Shown here in pieces: positions 41,101 through 45,461 of a DNA stretch of 64,000 nt. Source of the stretch: Nostoc sp. FACHB-110 (lineage in GTDB: Bacteria > Cyanobacteriota > Cyanobacteriia > Cyanobacteriales > Nostocaceae); contig NZ_JACJRU010000001.1 in NCBI RefSeq assembly GCF_014697425.1, positions 1 to 64,000 of the forward strand, given 5' to 3'. The notes beneath the pieces were generated by a model, which made no database searches, was not told the origin of the DNA, and saw nothing but the letters and a program-made list of their open reading frames with translations. Both the position numbers and the translations under genes were made by a program. The stretch's first letter is position 1, and the number at the start of each line of letters is the position of its first letter.

Positions 41101-41185
41101 AATTCGCTGGTCAGAAGTTAATGAGCAATTGCTCCAAGCTTTCTTTGCTAATTTGAGCCAAGAAATTCTGCCCAAAGAAAAATAA
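26111..41185 (+). CDS. NRPS subunit 2: C-A(MT)-PCP, three C-A-PCP modules, terminal reductase
   Basis: Four-module synthetase of 5024 residues with reductive release. C3 (D-C-L type, HHLLLDGWS) at 26140-27470; A3 27560-29960 interrupted by a FkbM-type methyltransferase; PCP3 near 30070; C4 30270-31600, A4 to 33190, PCP4 near 33310; C5 33500-34830, A5 to 36470, PCP5 near 36610; C6 36800-38130, A6 to 39690, PCP6 near 39830; reductase 40060-41180. C4-C6 are L-C-L type with intact MHHxVSDGWS. Codes by eye: A3 DFWNIGMVHK (Thr), A4 DAFWIGGTFK (Val), A5 DVQFIAHLAK (near Pro codes, two differences), A6 DAWTIAAVCK (Phe). The ATG overlaps the stop of subunit 1 (ATGA), so translation is coupled. It ends before a palindromic terminator. 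Domain order is firm; substrates are predictions. Confidence 0.93.
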   Translation: MTLELNTTNRQNIEDIYPLSPMQEGMLFESLYSPDSGAYFQQFIGTLTGNINVKIFEKAWQQLVDKHSIFRTAFVWESLSQAIQVVYRKINVTVDTYNWQELSAQEQQQQLGTFLEAERQKGFQLSQAPLMRLHLIQLEENTYQFVWCYHHLLLDGWSSPLVFKDLLDFYQAISQGERLSHTPTFSYRNYIAWLQQQDRDLAAKFWRQKLQGFTTPTPLTVDKPLSMRSQQYSGDREQQIHLTASATSAVVSFVKQHQLTLNNLVQVTWGLLLSRYSQETNVVFGATVSGRPPELAGVESMVGLFINTLPVRVQISENTQLLGLLKDLQAQQVESEQFSYSSLIEIQGLSDVPRGIPLFESIVVFENYPVDSAVLQTNSDFAISNIRAIEQTNYPLALVVAPGEQLLLKVMYDANRFEHGTISRMLGHFVTLLEAIVANPDRQIFQLPILTESEQQQLLVQWNDTGVDYACNKCIHQLFEEQVQHTPDAVAVVFENQQLTYHQLNCRANSLAHYLQSLGVKPDVLVGICVERSLEMVVAILAILKAGGAYVPIDPVYPQERLSFMLEDAAVGVLLTQQQLVESLPKHQARIICLDSDWEEIAQNNSSNLKNSPTPNNLAYVIYTSGSTGKPKGVLVNHSNVVRLFAATDSWYNFKSQDVWTLFHSYAFDFSVWEIWGALLYGGRLVVVPYLVTRSPESFYQLLCQEKITILNQTPSAFRQLIQAEQSITNAGDLNLRLVIFGGEALEIKSLQPWFERHGDTSPQLVNMYGITETTVHVTYRPLSKADLNHTTSVIGRPIPDLQVYVLDEYQQPVPIGVPGEMYVGGEGVACGYLNRPELTQQRFISNPFSNQAQAQLYKTGDKARYLPNGELEYLGRIDHQVKLRGFRIELGEIEAALTQHEAVGETVVIVREDEPDNKRLVAYIVPNRDYAFPVLQLLRLKNQGLLNEELLYELPNGMMIAHLNKNETEFVYKELWEEETYLKHGITINEGDCIFDVGANIGMFTLFVGQLRKDVSIYAFEPIPPVFDLLRINAQSYGLNVKLFNLGLSRETKSDTFTYYPQVSVISGRFADTEQEREVIKSFLLKQQSTVANETVLSSQAIDELLTERLQSQQFTCHLRTISDVISEHSVEKIDLLKIDVEKSERDVLSGIQPQDWQKIQQIVVEVHNINGTLEEIATLLKEHGYDLTIEQDTLLENTALYNIYARRPSINQYLPEEPGSSIVSDCVKPTWSNSSSLVSDVRSFLQKKLPEYMVPQAFVLLESLPLTQNGKVDRRALPAPELERTVREKFVAPRTAVEEILVQIWVQVLKVEPVGINDNFFELGGHSLLATQLVSRIRNIFKVELALRQFFAAPTVTELAALIGQLQQQDSELAAPPIIKRSANAEIPLSFAQQRLWFLDQFAPNSSFYNIPIGLRLVGSVNTSALEQSFQEIIHRHEALRTNFVVVDGQPRQIIREWTWGNEVRGILSIVDLQNLSVTEQETAAQQLAKQQAIQPFDLANDALIRATLVLLSDTEQWLLVCMHHVVSDGWSMGVFVDELTALYNAYAQGKSSPLPPLTIQYADFAVWQRQWLQGEVLNSQLSYWKQQLADAPTFLPLPTDRPRPAVQTFNGAYKKFALSVELTQKLEKLSQQQGVTLFMTLLAIYNTLLYRYTGQEDILVGTPIANRDRSDIETLIGFFVNTLVMRTNLAENPTFNELLPRIRETALSAYAHQDLPLEMLVEALQPERDMSHTPLFQVMFSLQNTPVSEFELSGLSVSLLPSEISTAKFDMTLVMENSATGLIGWWEYNTDLFDSTTIERMMGHFVTLLEAIVTNPQEKISQLPMLTASEQQQLLLEWNDTKSLYPADKCIHQLFEEQVTLTPDAIAVVFGNQQLTYQELNHRANSLANYLLDLGVTADTLVGICVERSLEMVVGLLGILKAGGAYVPIDSEYPTERLAFMLDDTQLSVILTQEKLINRLGENLRCGFAKRTIQIISLDSNWDTISQKPQYNPTSNTKAQNLAYVMYTSGSTGKPKGVSIIHQGVVRLVKQNHYVSFSEKEVFLQVAPIAFDAATFEIWGALLNGAKLIIYPATTPTIDQLGKVIEQHQVTTLWLTAGLFHLMVDENIHAFQPLRQLIAGGDVLSVSHVQKFLQTVENCRLINGYGPTENTTFTCCYPIPDSLSPDVSVPIGRPITNTQVYILDQNLQPLPIGVPGELHIGGAGLARGYFNRQELTQEKFIPNPFDKSKLKSRKTKLYKTGDLVRYLSDGNIQYLGRIDNQVKIRGFRIELGEIEALLSQHSHVQASCVILREDTPGDKRLVAYVVAHPESTPTVGELRQFVKSKLPEYMIPNAFVILGSLPLTANGKVDRRALPAPDLYNSSDTYIAPRNPREELLAQIWAQLLKVELVGINDNFFELGGHSLLATQLVSRIRNIFQVELPLREFFAQATVGELAHLIEQLQQQDSALVAPPIVQRGENAELSLSFAQQRLWFLDQFESNSSFYNIPFGLRLVGTLNVSTLEQSFREIIQRHEALRTNFVSVDGQPRQIIQLEPYWQLTVVDLQHLPLKEKEATAQELVQQQAIKPFDLADGALIRATLLVLSDTEHWLNVSMHHIVSDGWSMGVFSQELVALYNAYSQGQESPLAPLSIQYADFALWQRQWLQGEVLQSQLSYWEQQLKDAPTLLSLPTDRPRPAVQTYNGSSQEFALTLELTHQLTKLSQEQGVTLFMTLLAAYNTLLYRYTGQEDILVGSPIANRDRSEIEGLIGFFVNTLVLRTDLAGNPSFNELLSRVRDVAMAAYSHQNLPFEMLVEALQPERDLSHTPLFQVMFALQNAPASELELTGLNVSPLPVKLTTSRFDLTLIMENSPTGLMGLWEYSTDLFDASTIERMTSHLVTLLEGIVANPEQQISQLPLLTQPEQQKLLVEWNDTKVDYPLHKCLYQLFEEQVELIPDAIAVEFVDADITVDAISQQLTYSELNNRANQLAHHLRSLGVKPDTLVGLYLERSLEMVVGLLAILKAGAAYVPLDPKYPTERLRFILEDTQAQVLLTVQSLLDRLPPNQAQLVCLDTDAELISQYSQDNLISGVQANNLTYIIYTSGSTGQPKGIAMNQLALSNLILWHRDNLKIASGAKTLQFASINFDVSCQEIFSTWCSGGTLFVIAEELRHDTRALLGLLQEKAIQRIFVPVVLLTQLAEVAVSNELVNTHLQEIITAGEQLQITPTISQWLSQLNDCTLHNHYGPSETHLATSFTLPDSVDTWPALPSIGRPIANTQIYILDQYLQPVPVGVAGELHIGGVSLARGYLNRPELTQEKFIPNPFDEAGSRGQGAGSKNIIQHGLNAPLPLTALLYKTGDLARYLADGNIEYLGRIDNQVKIRGFRIELGEIEAVLNQYESVKANCVILREDTPGNKRLVAYIVPQPQTTPKVSELREFLSSKLPEYMVPAAIVILDALPLTPNGKVNRLALPAPEPSSELLAQYVAPRTPIEEILAQIWQQVLKVERVGRHDNFFELGGHSLLATQLVSRIRSNFQVELPLQSLFAAPTIAQLSPHIQSWQQQDLTLAAPPILPRAENGELPLSYAQQRLWFLDKFEPNSASYNIPVALRLVGTVNVAVLEKSLGEIIHRHEALRTNFVTVDGQARQVIQIEPNWSLAVVDLQHLPIKEQKTAAQELVQQQANQPFDLAQEALIRATLLVLSDTEHWLIICMHHIVSDGWSMGVFVDELTTLYNAYSQGEKSPLLPLAIQYADFALWQREWLQGEVLNSQLGYWKQQLADAPKFLPLPTDRPRPAQKTFNGAHLEFRLSVELTQKLEKLSQQQGVTLFMTLLAAYNTLLYRYTGQEDILVGTPIANRDRQEIEGLIGFFVNTLVMRTNLAGNPSFSELLPHIRETALSAYAHQDLPFEMLVEALQPERDMSHTPLFQVMFVLQNTPTSQFDLTGLTISDLPIATSTVKFDLTLVMEKTATGLIGWWQYNTDLFDSSTISRMQGHFVTLLEAIVTNPSDRISQLPILTATEQQQLLIDWNDTAVDYPQHKCIHQLFEEQVEQTPDTVAVVFVDERSEASRRVNQQLTYRELNSRANGLAHYLQTLGVKPDTLVGICVERSLEMVVGLLGILKAGGAYLPLDPEYPQERLSFMLDDSQVEILLTQEKLVDKLPANQAKLVFIDNIWAKIDQKNQKNPVSEVTPSHLANLIYTSGSTGKPKGVMVEHKGLVNLAQAQIQAFGVDSASRVLQFASFSFDACIWEILMAWASGGTLYLETKDSIIPGTPLIERLRDNGITHVTLPPSALAVLPDEELPSLQTIIVAGEACPAELIKTWSVGRNFINAYGPTEASVCATTAKCTPADEKVTIGRPIANAQIYILDSQLQPVPIGIPGELHIGGAGVARGYLNRPELTQEKFIPNPFEEVGGHSSTQKSALLYKTGDLARYLADGNIEYLGRIDNQVKIRGFRIELAEIDAILSQHPGVRESVVIAREDIPGEKRLVAYFAPHLGQTLTTNELRIFLQEKLPQYMLPSAFVSLESLPLSPNGKVDRKALPMPDAQNTQLAGSFVAPRTYVEKVLADIWADVLHLEQVGVFDNFFDLGGHSLTTIRVMSQVNEIFQMQLPLRHLFTAPTVAELAQTIESTSRTDSTARADEITPLNLQAEVVLDETIQLGNLVYQPVSEPKAILLTGATGFVGAFLLAELLQQTQADIYCLVRGANLTAGKQRLEETLKASLVWEESFNSRIIPVLGDLSQPLLGLDDEQFHLMAKNIDWIYHNGALVNNIYPYALFKAANVRGTEEVLRLASQVKIKPVHFVSTLSVFNSDEYFKLGMVAENDPLEHYQGLLGGYTQSKWVAEKIMMMAGDRGLPCSIYRLGRVTWHSQSGVWNENDLFYRFIKGCIQLKCAPEMDSMTEITPVDYVAKALVHLSQQPESLGKAFHLVNSNSASWSQLINCIHSLGYPLQQLSYEAWQAELMRHTQISSDNALYSFVSLAGENTSSNSQAKATSSLKFDCQNTLNGIANSAIRWSEVNEQLLQAFFANLSQEILPKEK
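28895..29735 (+). other. FkbM-family methyltransferase domain inside adenylation domain A3
   Basis: SAM-binding entry IFDVGANIGMFTLFV, then IYAFEPIPPVFDLL and LLKIDVEKSERDVL, which are typical of FkbM (Methyltransf_21) proteins. It is spliced between the A8-side KRLVAYIVPN and the A10-side SFLQKKLPEYMVPQ. FkbM enzymes are usually O-methyltransferases, so side-chain O-methylation of the Thr is the first guess and N-methylation the second. Confidence 0.85.
36037..36117. repeat. Composite repeat insertion in the A6-A7 loop of A5
   Basis: A heptamer run GGGAGCA/GGGGGCA is followed by CGGGCTGAACGCCCCGCTAC, the same two-part arrangement as in A2 but diverged. It encodes EAGSRGQGAGSKN followed by GLNAPLPLTALLYKTGD. 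Confidence 0.8.
38240..38270. repeat. Short GC-rich repeat inserted in A6 domain N-terminus
   Basis: GTAGACGAGCGCAGCGAGGC followed by TTCTCGGAGAG encodes VDERSEASRR between AVVF and NQQLTYRELN. The other A domains read AVVF(D/E)NQQLTY or close to it. The composition matches the palindrome family at 16939. Confidence 0.65.
40060..41182 (+). other. Terminal thioester reductase (R/TD) domain
   Basis: NAD(P)H-binding ILLTGATGFVGAFLL near the start and the short-chain-dehydrogenase-type Tyr-Lys pair in GGYTQSKWVAEK. It replaces a thioesterase, so the chain should leave as an aldehyde (two-electron) or alcohol (four-electron). Confidence 0.9.
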
Positions 41186-41227
41186 TTGCTGCTTTTCTCA
41201 TGACAATTTATAGCTTATAGATAGTAG

Positions 41228-41253
41228 TAAGGGCGCACAATTGTGCGCCCTTA
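41228..41253 (+). terminator. Palindromic terminator after the NRPS genes
   Basis: TAAGGGCGCACAA and its exact complement form a 26-bp perfect palindrome 43 bp after the NRPS stop. There is a T-rich stretch downstream but no uninterrupted T tract. Confidence 0.65.
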
Positions 41254-41411
41254 TGTCAATTTTCTGTAAATATAAAATATAGCAGTAGAAACATTAACGG
41301 CAAAAAACTGACCATACCGAGTTCCAACTCAAAAATCAGTTTTTTGCTAGAAGACTTAGCACTGCTGAGTTTCTACAGAATTTATCTGAATAATGATGGA
41401 ATCTTAAACAG

Positions 41412-43448
41412 ATGCAAGCTACAACTTTTATTGGTAAATCACCAAGCAATGATTCTGCTTCGGCTAATGATTTTTGGGGAAATTTGAGAGCGATCGCGCT
41501 TCCTTTTTGGTATCCTACCAATACAAACGCTAGAGCATTCGCTGATGTCATTCGCACATGGGGAATGCTGGCTCTTTTAATAGTATTAATCATACTTCTT
41601 GTGGCTGCTACAGCATATAATAGCTTTGTTAGCCGCTATTTAATCGATATCATTACCAAAGAGCAAGACTTTAATAAATTCGTGAATACAGTCACCATGT
41701 ATGGCGTTGGTCTTGTCTCTGTAATGCTCTTATTAGGATTTGCAAGATTTACTAGAAAACACATAGCACTTGATTGGTATCAATGGCTGAATAATCAAGT
41801 TTTACATAAATATTTAAGTAATCGTGCTTATTATAAAATTAATTTCATTTCGGAAATCGATAATCCAGACCAAAGAATATCACAACAAATAGAACCGCTA
41901 ACTAGAAATGCACTTTCATTTTTTGCTACTTTTTTAGAAAAAGTTTTAGAAATGATCACTTTTCTAGTAATTCTTTGGTCACTGTCTCATTTTGTAGCAA
42001 TTGTCTTATTTGTTTATACTGTCATTGGCAATTTAATTTCTATTTATTTAGCACAAGAATTAAACAAAATTAAACAAGAAGAACTGGAACACGAAGCCAG
42101 CTATAATTATAGTGTGACTCATGTGCGTAATCACGCGGAATCGATAGCTTTTTTTCGCGGTGAAAAACAAGAATTAAATATAATTCACAGCAGATTTATT
42201 AATGTTATCCAAAGTGCTAAAAGCCGGATTAATTGGGAAGTAACTCAAGATATTTTTAACAGAGGATATCAAGCAGCTATTCAAATATTTCCGTTTATCG
42301 TCTTGGGGCCTTTAGAGCTTAGAGGCGAAATTGGTTTTGGAGAAATTGCCCAAGCGAGTTTAGCTTGCAATTTATTCGCTACAGCTATAGCAGAATTAAT
42401 CAGAGAATTTGCTACTTCAGGAAGATTTTCTAGTTATGTTGAGCGTTTAGTTGAACTGTCAGATGCTTTAGAAATAGTTACTAAACCACCAGAAAATCTC
42501 AGCACTATTCAAACAACAGAAGCAAATCAACTAATATTTGAAAATGTTACTTTACAAACGCCTAACTATGAACAAGTAATAGTCGAAAATTTATCTCTTG
42601 CTGTTCAGCCAGGAGAAGGTTTATTAATTGTGGGGCCAAGTGGTCGAGGAAAGAGTTCTCTGCTAAGAGCGATAGCAGGTTTGTGGAATGCAGGAACAGG
42701 TAACTTAGTGCGACCTCCATTAGAAGAAGTTTTGTTTTTACCCCAACGACCATATATTATTTTAGGAACATTACGCGAACAATTAATTTACCCTAATATA
42801 AATCAGCCAATGGCTGACTCACAATTAGTCCGTGTTTTGCAACAAGTCAACCTGCAAAATCTACTTAGTAGAATTGACAGCTTAGACTCAGAAGTTCCTT
42901 GGGAAAACATATTATCGCTAGGAGAACAACAACGCCTCGCTTTTGCCAGACTGTTAATTAGTCAACCAAGATTTACAATATTAGATGAAGCTACAAGTGC
43001 TTTAGATTTGACCAATGAAATTAATTTATATCAACATCTGCAAGCGACAAACACAACATTTATTAGCGTAGGTCATCGAGAAAGTTTACTTAGCTACCAT
43101 CAATGGGTTCTAGAACTTTCCTATGATTCTAGTTGGCAACTTTTAACAGTACAAGATTATCGTCAACAAAAAGCAAATATTCCCAATCAACCTACAAATC
43201 CAACTGTTAATATAGATATTTCTCCTAATAACGAATCACCCAACTTATCAGCAGTATCAAATCAAGAAGCTACCGCAGGACTTTCTCATAAAGAAATCAC
43301 TGAATTATCTTCCTATGCTATTAAAACAGTGAGAAGTAAAGCCAGCAAAGGAGAATCTATCACCATTAGAAATGGTGTGACTTACCGCTATAATAAAGAC
43401 CCCAAAGTTTTGAAATGGATTAGGGTTGAAGAGGATAGCAGTTTATAG
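41412..43448 (+). CDS. SbmA/BacA-like ABC transporter, copy 2
   Basis: Paralogue of the transporter at 13239-15263 with the same plan: an N-terminal motif (ALPFWYPTN ... RAFADVIRTWGML), membrane domain, then an ATPase with Walker A GPSGRGKSS (about residue 410), signature SLGEQQR and Walker B FTILDEATSALD. The 678-residue protein also has the extra C-terminal tail ending YRYNKDPKVLKWIRV. It is co-directional with the NRPS genes, 226 bp downstream and after a palindrome, so it may have its own promoter. The two copies may form homodimers or one heterodimer exporting the peptide. Direction of transport cannot be told from sequence. Confidence 0.9.
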   Translation: MQATTFIGKSPSNDSASANDFWGNLRAIALPFWYPTNTNARAFADVIRTWGMLALLIVLIILLVAATAYNSFVSRYLIDIITKEQDFNKFVNTVTMYGVGLVSVMLLLGFARFTRKHIALDWYQWLNNQVLHKYLSNRAYYKINFISEIDNPDQRISQQIEPLTRNALSFFATFLEKVLEMITFLVILWSLSHFVAIVLFVYTVIGNLISIYLAQELNKIKQEELEHEASYNYSVTHVRNHAESIAFFRGEKQELNIIHSRFINVIQSAKSRINWEVTQDIFNRGYQAAIQIFPFIVLGPLELRGEIGFGEIAQASLACNLFATAIAELIREFATSGRFSSYVERLVELSDALEIVTKPPENLSTIQTTEANQLIFENVTLQTPNYEQVIVENLSLAVQPGEGLLIVGPSGRGKSSLLRAIAGLWNAGTGNLVRPPLEEVLFLPQRPYIILGTLREQLIYPNINQPMADSQLVRVLQQVNLQNLLSRIDSLDSEVPWENILSLGEQQRLAFARLLISQPRFTILDEATSALDLTNEINLYQHLQATNTTFISVGHRESLLSYHQWVLELSYDSSWQLLTVQDYRQQKANIPNQPTNPTVNIDISPNNESPNLSAVSNQEATAGLSHKEITELSSYAIKTVRSKASKGESITIRNGVTYRYNKDPKVLKWIRVEEDSSL

Positions 43449-43472
43449 AGGATAGAGTTAAAGTTTTTTGTT

Positions 43473-43589
43473 GCCTATAGGACTAATATTTGATTTGGGA
43501 AAAAAATTAGCACACCCAGATAAGTCACCTTTCTTACTCCCTATCTAAACAAGTAAATTCCCAAATCAAACGAGATTCCTAGTATAGGC
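43473..43589. mobile_element. MITE-like inverted-repeat element
   Basis: Arms starting GCCTATA and containing TTTGATTTGGGAA are mirrored by TTCCCAAATCAAA and ending TATAGGC, with imperfect stretches between. Total is about 117 bp with no coding content, directly after the second transporter gene. Confidence 0.5.
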
Positions 43590-43621
43590 TAATTATCTTG
43601 ACCTTTTTCAGCAAACCCTAA

Positions 43622-43981
43622 TTAAGAAACCTTAGGACTGATTCTTTGCAAAAAGCCAATATTTAATTCCAGCCTATTTCCTAACCATAGAGCGTGTGCT
43701 GTATGGTCTGTAACATCATCACCAGTTTCCGGGTGAACCAGAATATCTAACCCTTCACGGTTCAACATTAGCCAAGGTACAACTTGCGGAAATTGGTTTG
43801 GTGCAAAGGCGACTTGATACATTGATTTTGGATGTGGCCCAATAGCTAAATCGTGCCAACGTCCCAATAAGACATCAAATCTAGAGCCTAATCCTTCACG
43901 GATTTTAGCAGCAATATCACGAGTTTCTGGATCGTAGTAGATATGGGCATGAAAGCCAGTAATGATGCTATTTTCTTTCAT
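43622..43981 (-). CDS. DOPA 4,5-dioxygenase family protein
   Basis: Small (119-residue) vicinal-oxygen-chelate-like protein of the DOPA 4,5-dioxygenase family, whose fungal and plant-pigment relatives open the ring of L-DOPA. Conserved metal-site and structural motifs are present: FHAHIYYD (residues 10-17), IGPHPKSMYQVAF (about 47-59) and LVHPETGDDVTDHT (about 81-94). The length matches bacterial members. The natural substrate in cyanobacteria is not established. It is divergent from the nucleotidyltransferase gene with only 49 bp between starts, so promoters must overlap. It has no obvious link to the NRPS locus. Confidence 0.88.
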   Translation of the reverse strand: MKENSIITGFHAHIYYDPETRDIAAKIREGLGSRFDVLLGRWHDLAIGPHPKSMYQVAFAPNQFPQVVPWLMLNREGLDILVHPETGDDVTDHTAHALWLGNRLELNIGFLQRISPKVS

Positions 43982-44030
43982 AAACTTACTACATTATTCC
44001 CGATAATATCAGATCCCTTACTTATAATAG

Positions 44031-45143
44031 ATGAAAATTCCAGGTAAACCAGAAAATATGAAAAGAATTGAAATAGAGGAAAGAACAATCTTAGTTGGGT
44101 TAACAGGTAGTCATGGTTACGGGTTAAATAGACCTGAATCGGACTTTGATTATAGAGGTATATTTGTTGGTAAGAAAGAACATTATTTAGGTTTTTCGAT
44201 AATTGAGCAAAAAGATAGCGGCTGGGATGAACCAGGGTTATTGTCTTTTTTGGATAATAATAAAGATACTTGTTTATATGAACTAAAAAAATATATAAAA
44301 TTAGCTCAAGATGCCAACCCTAATATATTAGAGCTTTTGTGGTTAGATCAATATTTAGTGCTAACTAAAGTTGGTAAGTATTTAGTTGATCATAGACAAA
44401 TATTTTTGAGCAAAAAAGTTAAGCATACATTTACTGGTTATAGTCATGCTCAACTCAGAAAAATTGAATCCCACAGAAAATGGTTACTGAATCCTCCACA
44501 GAAAAAACCTACCCCGGCTGACTTTGGTATTGAAGAGGAGCCTTTAACCAAGGATAATGTTAATGCTTTTTTGGAATATCTTTATGTTTTAATTAGAGGA
44601 AAAATAGAATATTTAGAAGAGTCAGAGCAACTATATCAATTATTAACGGCAGATATTGATTTTAAAGGATTGCTCAAACAATATAATCTAGACGCAGAGG
44701 CAATTAATTACACTCAACAATTAACTAAAGGTAGTAGTGACTTTTTTAATAGTCTGAGAAAAACTCAAGCGTATCGTACTGCGTTGAGAGAATGGGAAGC
44801 ATATTTGAGTTGGCAAAAAAATAGAAATCCCATCAGAGCCGAAATGGAAAAGAAGTCAGGCTTTGATACTAAACACGCTATGCACTTAGTTAGATTGCTC
44901 AAAAGTGGAATGGAAATTTTACAAACTGGCGTATTGACTCCTAATAGACAAAAAGCTGGTGATGCGCCATTACTAAAAAGTATTTTAAATGGTGAGTTTA
45001 CCTACGCTGAAGTCATCAGTTTAGCTGAACAATTAGAAAAAGATATTGAGGTAGCTTATAACAATTCCACTTTACCTCATCGTCCTAATACTCACGCTAT
45101 TAATGATTTATGTATGGAGTTAGTTGAAATGAGAGGATGGTGA
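44031..45143 (+). CDS. RlaP-type nucleotidyltransferase (DNA polymerase beta superfamily)
   Basis: Predicted nucleotidyltransferase of the COG3541/RlaP group, linked in other genomes to RNA ligase and RNA repair. The catalytic hallmark is visible early: GSHGYG followed by SDFDYRG (about residues 25-43), where the paired Asp residues coordinate metal. The remaining helical region is typical of the group. There are 370 residues from the ATG at 44031; an internal ATG at 44058 lies closer to the conserved core and is a possible true start. No RNA ligase gene is adjacent, so the RNA-repair role is inferred from family only. Confidence 0.8.
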   Translation: MKIPGKPENMKRIEIEERTILVGLTGSHGYGLNRPESDFDYRGIFVGKKEHYLGFSIIEQKDSGWDEPGLLSFLDNNKDTCLYELKKYIKLAQDANPNILELLWLDQYLVLTKVGKYLVDHRQIFLSKKVKHTFTGYSHAQLRKIESHRKWLLNPPQKKPTPADFGIEEEPLTKDNVNAFLEYLYVLIRGKIEYLEESEQLYQLLTADIDFKGLLKQYNLDAEAINYTQQLTKGSSDFFNSLRKTQAYRTALREWEAYLSWQKNRNPIRAEMEKKSGFDTKHAMHLVRLLKSGMEILQTGVLTPNRQKAGDAPLLKSILNGEFTYAEVISLAEQLEKDIEVAYNNSTLPHRPNTHAINDLCMELVEMRGW

Positions 45144-45461
45144 TAGGTTATGAGTGATGTAGTAACCTGGTTTGTAGGAAGGAAACAGGGAACAAGAATA
45201 TAGAGTTTTGGCAATTTCAAGATTGATGTCGATGAAGTTGTTGATAGTGTAGGACGGAAAGTCCTTGATGAACGGACTTGATTAGCATTTTTACTACAGG
45301 ATTTGAACTGAGGCGGAATTCTTCAACATTACCTCTTGACTCTCCAGTTCACTGGAGAATTCAAGATAAAGTTAGTCGTTAGTTAGGAACTGTTTTCAAA
45401 CTCTGTGATATCCCGGAGGCTAAAACAATAGTTTGAAAACAAACCCAATAGGAGTAGACAA
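45144..45461. promoter_or_regulatory. Upstream region of copA
   Basis: This 318-bp gap holds no gene. It contains the MerR-type promoter/operator at 45336-45367. A GGAG ribosome site at 45451 serves the ATG at 45462. Confidence 0.6.
45336..45367 (+). promoter_or_regulatory. MerR/CueR-type promoter and operator of copA
   Basis: -35 TTGACT and -10 CAAGAT are separated by an over-long 20-bp spacer that carries the dyad CTCCAG-TTCA-CTGGAG. Over-long spacers with a central dyad are the hallmark of MerR-family activation by DNA distortion. The same arrangement precedes the merR gene at 48386. Confidence 0.75.

Noticed and set aside
16862..41175. Many 60-138-codon frames antisense or out of frame within the NRPS genes
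   Set aside because: They mirror conserved A, PCP and C-domain blocks of the true frame and recur at equivalent places in each module, as expected for shadows of repeated coding sequence.
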